Both the position numbers and the translations under genes were made by a program. Positions 30,787 through 39,416 of a DNA stretch of 64,000 bases are shown here, piece after piece. The stretch comes from Flavobacteriales bacterium UBA4422 (GTDB taxonomy: Bacteria; Bacteroidota; Bacteroidia; Flavobacteriales_G; Salibacteraceae). The stretch covers positions 1 through 64,000 of the forward strand of contig DGQE01000018.1 of assembly GCA_002389645.1 (NCBI GenBank), written 5' to 3'. The stretch's first letter is position 1, and each line of letters begins with the position of its first letter. The notes below the pieces were generated by a model. The model searched no databases. It saw only the letters and a list, made by a program, of their open reading frames with translations, and was not told where the DNA came from.

Positions 30787-33786
30787 ATGCCCCTACTAAC
30801 CTCCAAGACATTGCGTTTTGCCCTAACGCTTTGCCTATTCATTTTTACATTTCTTTCTGCGTACTCAGCGTCTTTTGACTTTCTTTCTGAACCTTTTGAT
30901 CTTTTTTCAAGTGTTTCTATTGAAGAGCCTCAAGGCCACGAGGACGAGTCGCATGAAGTTGCTACAGTTGCTGAAGGTCATTCCGAACACGCTGAAGAAG
31001 GCGGTGGGCACCATGGACCGGACACAAGCCCTTTGTTTTTTATCATTTTGGCCGTATTTATTGGTGCAGCTACGCGACATTTTTTAAAGAAAATTCCGGT
31101 GCCTTTTACGGCCTTGCTTTTGATTATTGGAATTGTATTGGGTGTTTTGAATCGGATGGATCTTTTTATGCATTGGGGTAGTGTGGATGTAAGTTTTATC
31201 CATGATTCTTTTATCTGGGCTGCGCATATCGACCCGCATATGTTGTTTTTTGTCTTCTTACCCATCTTAATTTTTGAGGCAGCTTTTGCCATGGATTTGC
31301 ACACCTTTAAAAAGTCTGCGGCTAACTCTGTTATTTTAGCTGTACCTGGCATATTAATGGCTTTACTTCTTACCGGTGCTATGGTTTACGCTATTGATGT
31401 TTTAAATATTGGACTTGAAGGGTGGGCCAATTGGAGTTTGGCATTCATGTTTGGTTCGGTCATTAGCGCAACTGACCCAGTAGCCGTAGTGGCACTGCTG
31501 AAAGACCTAGGCGCGAGTAAAAAATTGGGAACGTTAATCGAAGGAGAATCACTTCTTAATGATGGAACGGCCATCGTTTTGTTCATGGTATTTTTCTTAG
31601 GTATATCTGGAGAGGCATCCGATAAGAACGGTTTTGTTGAGTTTTTGAGGGTTGCGCTTGGTGGTGTTGGTGTTGGGTTGTTTTTCGGCTGGATCGTTCT
31701 GCGCTGGTTGAAGAAGGTGTTTAACGATGCAATGGTTGAGATATCCGTTGTGGTTGCTGCAGCGTACATAACTTTCTATGTGGCTGAGAATTTCTTGCAT
31801 GTTTCAGGAGTGTTGGCTTTAGTTGCGCTTGGACTATTGGTAGGTGGCTTCGGAAGGTCCAATATCTCTCCACAAGTTGAACATTTTATGCATGAGTTTT
31901 GGGAGTTAGCTGGCTTCATAGCCAACTGTCTAATTTTCTTAATTGTTGGTTTTGTAATTGCCGAAAGAACTGAGTTTAGCGCCAATGATTTTCTTTCTTT
32001 AGGCATTATTTATATTGGAATTCATGTGGTGAGGGCACTCGTGATTTTGGTGCATTATCCGTTCATGAAAAATACTGGATATGGTCTTCCAGTGAAAGAT
32101 GCCATTGTAGTTTGGTATGGTGCTCTTCGTGGAGCGATTGGTTTAGCTCTTGCCCTAATGGTGGCTGGAGTAGATTCTAATTTGATGGCTGAATCAATGG
32201 ACATCACACCTGCTCAGGCTACAGTGATTAAAGATCAATTTTTATTCCTGATCGCAGGCACGGTTTCACTTACGCTGCTGGTAAATGCTACTACAATCAA
32301 AATGCTTGTTCAAAAATTGGGATTGCTTGACTTGCCTCCTGCGAAGGCGTTGATGATTAAAAGCTCAAGTGAATACATGCTCAGCAGTGCCGAGTCTCAT
32401 GTTCAAAAATTAAAAGTAGATCGTCACTATCGAAAAGTCAATTGGAGCACCGTAGCCGAATACCTACCTAAGGAGATAGCACTCGTTCAAGACATTGATG
32501 AATCTACGCTCGAAGTTGCGAAAATGGCCGAACACAGGACGCGCATATTGGAAAAGGAAAAGAGTAGTTATTGGCGTCAATTTAAGGATGGAACTCTTGG
32601 CGCTGATGCTGTTCGAACACTTACAGACACTGTCAATGAGATTTTGGATATCAAAGGAGAAACTTCGCTTTCGGCTAGAAAGGATTTAGAAGAATTATGG
32701 AAGCCAGCGAAATGGTTGAGTGTGACTCAATCATGGCCAATTATCGGGCGCATCACAGAGAATACTTTTTTCGATCGATTAGCTGTCAGTTATGACTGTG
32801 CGTCTGGCTTTGTTGCAGCCCAAGAAGATTGCCTCAAGTTATTAGAAAGTATGTATCGAGCTGAAGCACCTGAAGAAAGAAAGAATTTAGAAGTTATTGA
32901 ACAAGAAATCAATGAGAACATCATAAGTGGTCAGACATTCATGAGAAATCTGCGAAATACATATCCTGAAATTTACCGTTCAATTTCTACTAGACAGGCC
33001 ATTCGTTCTGTTTTGAACTATGAACTGCATACCGTTCAACGATTAAAAGGAAAAGGTCGATTGAATAATTCGGAGGTTAGCCGAATGACCGGTGATATTG
33101 AGACAAGGATGAAGAAGTTGATGGAGAAGCCACCGAGTATTGAATTACCGGATACTAAAGAATTGATCCACTCGATTTCATGGCTTAAAGGATTGTCTAA
33201 GGAAAACCAGAAGTTGGTTAATGATGCTTGCCAAACAAAAATCTACTCTACTGGACAGCGAGTAGTGAGGAATATTAAACCAAGTGATGGCTTCTATATA
33301 ATAGCCAGAGGAACGGTGAATGTGGTGGATGGAGAAAAATCCTTAGAAGTTTTAGGCAAAGGAGATGCAATCGGTGAGATCACCTATTTCACGAAAGAGG
33401 AAAGTGCTTTCACTGTTGTTGCTGAATCTCCGACAACTATTCTGTGGATATCACTGAACAACCTAGACAAAATGATATCGGCAGAACCTGAGCTGAAGTC
33501 TATGCTTGAGAAACATGCTTGCGGTCGATTGGCTGCAAGACTGCTAGGATCGCATGAAAAGTACCGTCACATGGATGATAGGCAATTGCGTAACGCGGGT
33601 GAAAAAGGATCCTTGGTTTCTTTGAAAAAAGGCAAAGAATATGCTATTCCAGATGGTAAAACTTCAGTCTTTATATCAGGAAAAGTGGTGTCAAGCCAAA
33701 ATGATAAACTGGTTGTCTCATCGCCTAAAGCATTGAACTTTAAAGAAGTGAAGGCCCTTCGAGACTCATGGATTATAGAAATTTAG
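30787..33786 (+). CDS. CPA1 sodium/proton antiporter with long C-terminal region and cyclic-nucleotide-binding-like domain
   Basis: 999 residues. A signal-like N-terminus and a His/Glu-rich segment (residues 46-76) precede a CPA1 antiporter domain, about 80-515, with SATDPVAVVALLKDLGASKKL and EGESLLNDGTAIVLF holding the transport aspartate and the usual ND motif. A helical cytoplasmic region follows, then a CAP-like cyclic-nucleotide domain at about 805-915 (GFYIIARGTVNVVDGEKSLEV, GDAIGEITYFTKEESAFTVV). The layout resembles plant SOS1 exchangers. The usual phosphate-binding arginine after the GE box is replaced (EESAFT), so ligand binding is doubtful. It exchanges Na or K for protons; it probably serves salt or pH balance. 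Confidence 0.85.
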   Translation: MPLLTSKTLRFALTLCLFIFTFLSAYSASFDFLSEPFDLFSSVSIEEPQGHEDESHEVATVAEGHSEHAEEGGGHHGPDTSPLFFIILAVFIGAATRHFLKKIPVPFTALLLIIGIVLGVLNRMDLFMHWGSVDVSFIHDSFIWAAHIDPHMLFFVFLPILIFEAAFAMDLHTFKKSAANSVILAVPGILMALLLTGAMVYAIDVLNIGLEGWANWSLAFMFGSVISATDPVAVVALLKDLGASKKLGTLIEGESLLNDGTAIVLFMVFFLGISGEASDKNGFVEFLRVALGGVGVGLFFGWIVLRWLKKVFNDAMVEISVVVAAAYITFYVAENFLHVSGVLALVALGLLVGGFGRSNISPQVEHFMHEFWELAGFIANCLIFLIVGFVIAERTEFSANDFLSLGIIYIGIHVVRALVILVHYPFMKNTGYGLPVKDAIVVWYGALRGAIGLALALMVAGVDSNLMAESMDITPAQATVIKDQFLFLIAGTVSLTLLVNATTIKMLVQKLGLLDLPPAKALMIKSSSEYMLSSAESHVQKLKVDRHYRKVNWSTVAEYLPKEIALVQDIDESTLEVAKMAEHRTRILEKEKSSYWRQFKDGTLGADAVRTLTDTVNEILDIKGETSLSARKDLEELWKPAKWLSVTQSWPIIGRITENTFFDRLAVSYDCASGFVAAQEDCLKLLESMYRAEAPEERKNLEVIEQEINENIISGQTFMRNLRNTYPEIYRSISTRQAIRSVLNYELHTVQRLKGKGRLNNSEVSRMTGDIETRMKKLMEKPPSIELPDTKELIHSISWLKGLSKENQKLVNDACQTKIYSTGQRVVRNIKPSDGFYIIARGTVNVVDGEKSLEVLGKGDAIGEITYFTKEESAFTVVAESPTTILWISLNNLDKMISAEPELKSMLEKHACGRLAARLLGSHEKYRHMDDRQLRNAGEKGSLVSLKKGKEYAIPDGKTSVFISGKVVSSQNDKLVVSSPKALNFKEVKALRDSWIIEI

Positions 33787-33816
33787 TGCGAAGTTGTTTG
33801 CTGCTGCAAATTACTG

Positions 33817-33846
33817 TTGCATCAAATTAACTTTCATGTATATTTG
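33817..33846 (+). promoter_or_regulatory. Promoter of the tRNA-Val genes
   Basis: TTG (33817-33819), a 19-base spacer, then TATATTTG (33839-33846): a near-ideal Bacteroidota promoter. It lies 19 bases before the first tRNA. Confidence 0.75.
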
Positions 33847-33865
33847 CGCCCCTTTTAAGGGATTA

Positions 33866-33943
33866 GGGAGATTAGCTCAGCTGGTTCAGAGCACCTCGTT
33901 TACACCGAGGGGGTCGGGGGTTCGAACCCCTCATCTCCCACCA
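33866..33943 (+). tRNA. tRNA-Val (anticodon UAC)
   Basis: A full cloverleaf: acceptor GGGAGAT pairs with ATCTCCC, D arm AGCTCAGCTGGTTCAGAGCA-type, anticodon stem CTCGT/ACGAG-like around loop TTTACAC giving TAC, and T arm GGGGGTTCGAACCCC. CCA is encoded at 33941-33943. Decodes GUA and, with modification, other GUN codons. Confidence 0.93.
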
Positions 33944-33947
33944 ATTT

Positions 33948-33972
33948 AAGCCTCGCTAGTCGGGGCTTTTTT
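33948..33972 (+). terminator. Terminator-like hairpin between the two tRNA genes
   Basis: AAGCCTCG-CTAGT-CGGGGCTT followed by a T run, with one G-T pair in the stem. It may end or attenuate transcription of the first tRNA. Confidence 0.65.
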
Positions 33973-33986
33973 GACTGATGAAGTTA

Positions 33987-34061
33987 GGGACATTAGCTCA
34001 GTTGGTTTAGAGCATTACCTTGACAGGGTAGGGGTCACTGGTTCGAATCCAGTATGTCTCA
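33987..34061 (+). tRNA. tRNA-Val (anticodon GAC)
   Basis: Acceptor GGGACAT pairs with ATGTCTC (one G-T pair). The anticodon stem TTACC/GGTAG surrounds the loop TTGACAG, so the anticodon is GAC and the tRNA reads GUC and GUU. The T arm is CTGGTTCGAATCCAG. CCA is not encoded (ACTA follows), unlike the first copy. Confidence 0.9.
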
Positions 34062-34073
34062 CTAGATGATAGG

Positions 34074-34105
34074 GCCTGTCTCGCGGAGCGAGACAGGCTT
34101 TTTTT
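34074..34105 (+). terminator. Strong rho-independent terminator after the tRNA pair
   Basis: GCCTGTCTCGC-GGA-GCGAGACAGGC is a perfect 11-bp stem followed by seven T. Confidence 0.93.
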
Positions 34106-34149
34106 ATGGAACAAATCAAAAAGCGAAGCGCATTTGACTTTGTGATCAT

Positions 34150-34186
34150 AAAAAAAGCCTTAGGAGAGCACAGCTCTGTAGGCTTT
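34150..34186 (-). terminator. Putative terminator of the ABC-F gene
   Basis: Read on the minus strand, AAAGCCT...AGAGC pairs with GCTCT...AGGCTTT around a short loop with a small internal bulge, followed by a run of seven T. It lies about 135 bases after the ABC-F stop codon. The stretch 34187-34320 between them holds no gene. Confidence 0.55.
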
Positions 34187-34320
34187 ATCCATTTCTCGGA
34201 GTAAGCTGGATCACGTAGTAATCCATCAAGGGTTTAAGAACTGAGTTGTTTCATGCGAGAAGGAGATGAAAAGCCGAAGTCAAGAGAAGGTTAAACTGAT
34301 CGTTTTATCTCAAAAATCAA

Positions 34321-35937
34321 CTAAGCATACATCCCCTCCAGCTGCGCCTGAATTTTTTCCGTTTCGATGTAGTCGTCATACTGCATCATTTTGTCCACAC
34401 ATCCTGATGGTGTGAGCTCTACAATTCTGGTGGCCACAGTTTGTGTAAACGTGTGGTCATGAGAAGTGAATAGCACTGTTCCCGGGAAGTTTATTAAAGC
34501 ATTGTTGAATGCTTGAATAGATTCAAGATCTAAATGGTTAGTAGGTTCATCAATGATTAAGACATTGGCACCAACAATCATGATTCTTGAAAGCATGCAC
34601 CTTACTTTTTCTCCTCCAGAAAGCACGCTTGCTTTCTTTTTGATTTCATCACCACTGAACAACATTTTGCCTAAGAAGCCACGCACATCTGTGTCGTCCA
34701 TGTCATTTGGAGCGTATTGATGTAGCCAATCCAATAGATCTTTATTCGTGTTGAAGTATTCTTCGTTGTTTACGGGTAAGTAGCCGTGAGTGATGGTTTG
34801 TCCGAAAGTGAAAGTTCCTGCATCAGCTGTGATCTCATCTACAAGTATTCTGAACAAAGCTGTCACCGCCATTCCGTTTCTGCTCAAGAAAGTGACTTTA
34901 TCGCCTTTTTCAATCGTTAAATTGAGATCGTGAAACAGCTTCTTGCCTTCATTGCTATGGCTCAAGCCTTCAATTTTTATGATGTCGTTACCGGCTTCTC
35001 TATTTTGCTGAAAAATGATTCCAGGATATCTTCTTGTTGAAGGTTGAATATCGTCAACATTGATTTTTTCAATCAATTTTTTCCGGCTAGTAGCTTGCTT
35101 TGATTTTGAAGCATTTGCGCTGAAACGAGCAACAAATTCTTGCAATTCTTTCTTACGAGCTTCAGCTTTCTTGTTTTGTTGTGCTTGTTGTCTTAAAGCC
35201 AATTGGCTAGACTCGTACCAAAAGGAATAATTGCCGGTAAAAAGTTGCAATTTGCTGCGGTCAATGTCTGCAATGTGCGTACAAACAGTATCTAAAAAGT
35301 GACGGTCGTGAGAAACAACAATTACGGTGTTTTTAAATTCGAGCAGGTAGTCTTCTAACCAACCAATTGATAAAATATCAAGGTCGTTGGTTGGCTCATC
35401 AAGAATCAGAATATCAGGATTTCCAAAAATGGCTTGAGCCAGCAGCACGCGTACTTTTTCACTACCATTCAAATCTTTCATTAAGCTGTAATGCTTGTCT
35501 TCTGAGATTCTCAATCCACTAAGCAAAGCCGCAGCGTCACTTTCTGCATTCCAGCCTTCCATTTCTGCAAATTCAGCTTCTAGTTCAGAGGCTTTGATTC
35601 CATCTTCATCGCTAAAGTCTGGCTTGGCATAAATGGCGTCTTTCTCTTGCATGATCTCAAACAAGCGCTTGTGTCCTCTAATTACCGTTTCTAACACAGG
35701 CACTTCATCAAACTCAAAGTGATTTTGACGCAATACGGCTATTCTCTTTCCCGGTTCAATGCTAATGTGTCCAGTATTGGCTTCAATGTCTCCAGAAAGT
35801 ATTTTAAGAAAAGTAGATTTTCCAGCGCCATTTGCTCCAATAACACCGTAGCAATTTCCTTCTGTAAAATTGACGTTTACATCATCAAAAAGCTTTTGTT
35901 TTCCGAATGCGAGAGATACGTTGTGTGCTGCTATCAT
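34321..35937 (-). CDS. ABC-F family ATPase (YbiT-like) with a degenerate second Walker A
   Basis: 538 residues from ATG at 35937 (MIAAHNVSLAFG); upstream frame to 36000 is rejected because the length then matches YbiT-type proteins. The first ATPase domain is complete: GANGAGKSTFLKIL, LILDEPTNDLD, VVSHDRHFLDTV. The linker has the ABC-F helix pattern. The second domain has LSGGEKVRCMLSRIM and IIDEPTNHLDLESI, but its Walker A reads RNGMAVTALF, with valine (V358) where the ATP-binding lysine belongs. ABC-F proteins act on ribosomes. This one may hydrolyse ATP at one site only. Confidence 0.88.
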   Translation of the reverse strand: MIAAHNVSLAFGKQKLFDDVNVNFTEGNCYGVIGANGAGKSTFLKILSGDIEANTGHISIEPGKRIAVLRQNHFEFDEVPVLETVIRGHKRLFEIMQEKDAIYAKPDFSDEDGIKASELEAEFAEMEGWNAESDAAALLSGLRISEDKHYSLMKDLNGSEKVRVLLAQAIFGNPDILILDEPTNDLDILSIGWLEDYLLEFKNTVIVVSHDRHFLDTVCTHIADIDRSKLQLFTGNYSFWYESSQLALRQQAQQNKKAEARKKELQEFVARFSANASKSKQATSRKKLIEKINVDDIQPSTRRYPGIIFQQNREAGNDIIKIEGLSHSNEGKKLFHDLNLTIEKGDKVTFLSRNGMAVTALFRILVDEITADAGTFTFGQTITHGYLPVNNEEYFNTNKDLLDWLHQYAPNDMDDTDVRGFLGKMLFSGDEIKKKASVLSGGEKVRCMLSRIMIVGANVLIIDEPTNHLDLESIQAFNNALINFPGTVLFTSHDHTFTQTVATRIVELTPSGCVDKMMQYDDYIETEKIQAQLEGMYA

Positions 35938-36049
35938 AACTGCCTTGTTTTGCGGGTGCAAAGGTATATTCTTTTGCCTTACTTTTAGGCGGTGGAACAA
36001 TGCAAACCATATTGTGTTCCATCGCGTCTTACCTCAAACCTTAAATTCT

Positions 36050-36883
36050 ATGAAAAAAAATTACTTCGCTTTTTCTTCTATTGTGTTCATTGGAATAGTT
36101 ACTCTTTTACAATCAAATGCTAGCGGACCTGCTTCTAACGGTAATAGAGCAACGGGTGCTCCAGGCGATAATGGTTCAACCTGCGTTACGTGCCATTCAG
36201 GTGGCTCGTTTGGAACAGTTAGTGTCTTGGTTGAATTGAAAGACTCAGAGAATAATACAGTAACTGAGTATGTGCCAGAGCAGTTGTATGATGTTGATGT
36301 GACTGTAACTAACTCTGCAGGCAGCCCGGCCGGTTATGGATTCCAAATGATTTCTATGAATGGAAATACCAGCTTGAATAGCTTTAGTGACCCTGGAACT
36401 GGAGTGAGACTTTCAACCTCAAGTTCTAGACAATATGTTGAACATAATCAAGCGAATGCTGGAGGACAATTTTCATTCAAGTGGCTGGCTCCAGAGCCAG
36501 GAACAGGTGATGTAGATTTCTATTTTGGTGCAAATGCTGTTAACGGCAATGGAAACAATGGCTCTGATAATGCTACAATTGGCGACATTTCATTTGCTGA
36601 GGTTGCTGGCGACACAACGGATACAACGGGTAATGAGGAGCCTGAAGGATTGATCGAGTTGTCAATCAATGAAAATGTTCTTTCAGTCTATCCTAACCCA
36701 GCTCAAAATGTTCTTTTTGTGGAAGGATATACTACCAATGGAACCGTTAATGTCTATTCCATCAATGGTGTATTGATCAAGACCGCAGTTTTGAGTCAAG
36801 ATCAATTGAATGTTTCTGAACTAGAGGCTGGTATCTATTCTATTCAAGCAGATACTAAACTGGGCAAGTTTGTGAAGTTGTAG
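36050..36883 (+). CDS. Choice-of-anchor V domain protein with type IX sorting domain
   Basis: 277 residues from ATG at 36050. A hydrophobic signal (MKKNYFAFSSIVFIGIVTLL) is followed by RATGAPGDNGSTCVTCHSGGSFG, the opening of choice-of-anchor V proteins, which includes a CxxCH motif of the c-type heme kind. A beta-rich Reeler-like domain follows, then a linker with DTTDTTGNEEP and a type A sorting domain (LSVYPNPAQNVLFVEG, VYSINGVLIKTAV, LEAGIYSIQADTKLGKFVKL). It should be exported by the type IX system. Whether heme is attached is unknown. Confidence 0.8.
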   Translation: MKKNYFAFSSIVFIGIVTLLQSNASGPASNGNRATGAPGDNGSTCVTCHSGGSFGTVSVLVELKDSENNTVTEYVPEQLYDVDVTVTNSAGSPAGYGFQMISMNGNTSLNSFSDPGTGVRLSTSSSRQYVEHNQANAGGQFSFKWLAPEPGTGDVDFYFGANAVNGNGNNGSDNATIGDISFAEVAGDTTDTTGNEEPEGLIELSINENVLSVYPNPAQNVLFVEGYTTNGTVNVYSINGVLIKTAVLSQDQLNVSELEAGIYSIQADTKLGKFVKL

Positions 36884-36915
36884 ATCATCGATATAAGTTT
36901 GATAAGGCTCGGCAT

Positions 36916-37446
36916 TTGTCGGGCTGGTGGAATGAAGATGTTGCGCTAGGAGTTGGATGGGCTGGTAACCTTAAAACAGCTGGCTTTAAGGGAGAAGCAA
37001 CTTACTTTCACCCACAAAAGCAATGGGCTGATACAACTGGGGCGGTTAGTGTTTCCATGTCTGTAGACTACGTCTTTAAGGGGAATTTTTATGTCATGGG
37101 TGGGTTGTTGTTCAGTTCGTTAGGAGCTGACTCAACACTAAATTTTGTAGCACTAGCCAACTCCGCCATTGTCAGCACTGCACCACCAAGCGCAAAGTCT
37201 TTAATGCCCTCAAAGTATTCTGCCATGTTGTCTGTTTCAAAGCCAATTACAGCTCTTGTTAATGCATCAATGGTAGCAATCTATTCCCCAGGAGTCAATC
37301 TTTTGTTTGTGATGCCCTCAGTATCTGTTGCGGTAGCCAATAATTGGGATTTCTCTATTTTCGCCCAATCGGGTATGCTCGATAATGGATCGAGCTTTAG
37401 AAATTACGGAACATCTGTATTCGCTCGCTTGAAATGGGGATTCTGA
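36916..37446 (+). pseudogene. C-terminal fragment of an outer-membrane beta-barrel protein
   Basis: 176 codons from TTG, with the same frame open further upstream into the previous gene (YKFDKARHLSGWW). No signal peptide. Alternating strands and turns (SVSMSVDYVFKGNFYVMGGLLF, SKYSAMLSVSKPITALVNASM, FARLKWGF with terminal Phe) are typical of an outer-membrane barrel. The N-terminal half is missing, so it is probably a remnant; a start inside the flanking gene is unlikely. The protein family is not identified. Confidence 0.45.
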
Positions 37447-37448
37447 TC

Positions 37449-38414
37449 TTAAAATGACACTGTTACTGACACGCGCTTTTTCCGGTCTTCAACATTCCAT
37501 TTAGGGCCATTTTCAATCAATCGAATTGCCTCAGCATCGCAGGCCGTGCAAAGTGATTTTGCAACTTCAGCCTTTCTTGGAGTGCCGTCTTTGTCAAACT
37601 CAAACGTAACCACAACTGAACCGTCAGGCATTCCCGTAGATTTTTGAAGGTTCTTTTTTAAATATGATTGATAGGATGCCATTCCACCTTCAGGCGAAGA
37701 AGTCCGCTTTTTCGTGGTCTTTCTTTGAGCGCCGACAATTTCTACCACGCTAGAAGCCGCATTTGACACTGGAGCTGCCGTTGTTTCGGCAACACCTTCC
37801 TGTAATGCTAACTCATCAAGCGTCACTTCAGCAGGGTTATTGCTTGGTTCAGAATCGACCTGTATTTGCTGTGGTTTTTTAGAGGTAAGATCTGCACCAG
37901 TCCTTGACTCTTCAGGGATATCCCGATTTTGAACTTCTTTTTTAGGGGCTGGTTCATTAACAGCAAAGTCAATCTTTTTTGACTCTGCTCGTTCATCTAC
38001 TTGATCGAGCGACTCATTCTCTTTTTCGACAACATAAGCGTCCTTGACCGCATCCATATCACTGAATGATGGATTTACGTTACGCGGACTGTAGTTTGTT
38101 TCTTCAATAGTATAAGACTCTGCTTCTTCATTTCTGCTGCCCAGAATAGCGAAAACAGAAACACCAACAATCAATACGAGTCCAATAGCGGCAGCCTGCC
38201 AAGTGAAAACGAATATTCTTTTCTTCAGCTTTTCATCAAGCTCGTCTAGTGCTTGCTGGATATCTGATGTTAGCATGTCCTCAAAACCTTCAACAGCCTC
38301 ATAAAGAAACGGATCGCGCTCGATTTCGCGCTCGAATTTATAAGCTTCCTCTGCACTTTTTCTGCGCATGAAGTAGCTTTTAATTCGTTTTAATATGTCG
38401 CTGTCGTGCTTCAT
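37449..38414 (-). CDS. Single-pass membrane protein with anti-sigma-like N-terminus and TonB C-terminal domain
   Basis: 321 residues. The cytoplasmic N-terminus (IKSYFMRRKSAEEAYKFE, ERDPFLYEAVEGFEDML) is the pattern seen in Bacteroidota proteins paired with ECF sigma factors. One membrane segment (AAAIGLVLIVGVSVFAILG, about 72-92) follows. A long acidic/Lys-rich periplasmic linker leads to a TonB_C-type domain (MPDGSVVVTFEFDKDGTPRKAEV, CDAEAIRLIENGPKW). It may hold the sigma factor at the membrane or act as an energy transducer. Its ATG overlaps the sigma gene stop (ATGA). Confidence 0.75.
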   Translation of the reverse strand: MKHDSDILKRIKSYFMRRKSAEEAYKFEREIERDPFLYEAVEGFEDMLTSDIQQALDELDEKLKKRIFVFTWQAAAIGLVLIVGVSVFAILGSRNEEAESYTIEETNYSPRNVNPSFSDMDAVKDAYVVEKENESLDQVDERAESKKIDFAVNEPAPKKEVQNRDIPEESRTGADLTSKKPQQIQVDSEPSNNPAEVTLDELALQEGVAETTAAPVSNAASSVVEIVGAQRKTTKKRTSSPEGGMASYQSYLKKNLQKSTGMPDGSVVVTFEFDKDGTPRKAEVAKSLCTACDAEAIRLIENGPKWNVEDRKKRVSVTVSF

Positions 38415-38986
38415 TTCCCTGCTTCAATGCAGATTTTAAGGTTTCTTTTTCCGTTTTGAATATGACTCTTCACAGCGTTCAAATTCATTTTTAAATCGTG
38501 ACTTATTTCCAAATAACTCTTCTTTCTTAGATAGAACAAGGTGACACAATCTTTCTGAAAGTCTTTCAGTGTTTTCATGCACTTCTGCAAGAGTTGATCT
38601 TGTTTTTCGTCAGGACTACTATCTATAAGATGCATTTGCATAGCAGATTCCATATCTGACTCGGAAATTTCTATGCTAATCATTTTTTCACCGCGCTGTT
38701 TCATCAGGCAATGATTCTTACTAACCACATACAAAAAGGCTTTGAAGTTTTTTATTTCAGAAGAAGGTTGATGCTCAAGTAATCGTTCAAAAATTTCCAT
38801 TGTATTGTCTTGGGCTGTATTTTTTTCACGCAAATACTTCATACAAACACCAAAAACCAGCGACATGTATTTTCTGAATAGCAATCCCATCACCTCTCGA
38901 TCTTGCGTCTCAACGAAAGTGCTGTAAAGCTCTTCATCGCTTTGTGCTGGAGCGTTTGCTAAATCTATGAAGGTGGTTTTATTCAA
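38411..38986 (-). CDS. ECF-type sigma-70 family RNA polymerase sigma factor
   Basis: 191 residues from a TTG start. Region 2: YMSLVFGVCMKYLREKNTAQDNTMEIFERLL and NFKAFLYVVSKNHCLM. Region 4: DFQKDCVTLFYLRKKSYLEIS, DLKMNLNAVKSHIQNGKRNL, with the helix-turn-helix near the end. Translation is coupled to the TonB-C/anti-sigma-like gene that follows. It is divergent from the carboxypeptidase-regulatory/vWA gene, a likely target. The inducing signal is unknown. Confidence 0.87.
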   Translation of the reverse strand: MNKTTFIDLANAPAQSDEELYSTFVETQDREVMGLLFRKYMSLVFGVCMKYLREKNTAQDNTMEIFERLLEHQPSSEIKNFKAFLYVVSKNHCLMKQRGEKMISIEISESDMESAMQMHLIDSSPDEKQDQLLQKCMKTLKDFQKDCVTLFYLRKKSYLEISHDLKMNLNAVKSHIQNGKRNLKICIEAGK

Positions 38987-39057
38987 TTTTTTTGTTCGGG
39001 TTTATGGAATTCAACAGATGCTCGCATTCTATAAGTGAATTTCAAATTTATAATACA

Positions 39058-39411
39058 ATGAACAAGCTAAGCATTTTTATCGCCATCATAACCTTTGCTT
39101 TTGTCTCTCAAGCACAGACAAAGCAAAATGTTCTTAAAGGACGCATCACCTCAGATATCGGAATTCCCGTTGCTAATGTGAAAATAGTAAACCCTAAAGA
39201 TACAGTCGAACAAACATTATCTGATGTTAATGGGCTCTTCACCTTATTCACTCAAGACCCAGTTCAAACACTTAGGCTGTCCAAAATTGGATATCCAACA
39301 TTCACAAGTTCCGTATCTAATCATTCAACATTTGTTGAGCTGGCATTCAAACCAGCACTTATTGAAGTTAATGTCAATGAGGTTGTAAGGAAAGAGAGGT
39401 TGTTGCAGTAG
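39058..39411 (+). CDS. Carboxypeptidase-regulatory-like domain, probably the 5' part of a split vWA gene
   Basis: 117 residues from ATG at 39058. A signal peptide (MNKLSIFIAIITFAFVSQAQ) is followed by a CarboxypepD_reg domain (LKGRITSDIGIPVANVKIV, TLSDVNGLFTLF, LRLSKIGYPTFTSS). The frame ends at 39411 with RKERLLQ. In related Bacteroidota proteins this domain is fused directly to the vWA region that starts six bases later in another frame. The frames join if one base is restored around 39383-39400, where the other frame reads KEREVVAVEDV. Confidence 0.6.
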   Translation: MNKLSIFIAIITFAFVSQAQTKQNVLKGRITSDIGIPVANVKIVNPKDTVEQTLSDVNGLFTLFTQDPVQTLRLSKIGYPTFTSSVSNHSTFVELAFKPALIEVNVNEVVRKERLLQ

Positions 39412-39416
39412 AAGAT

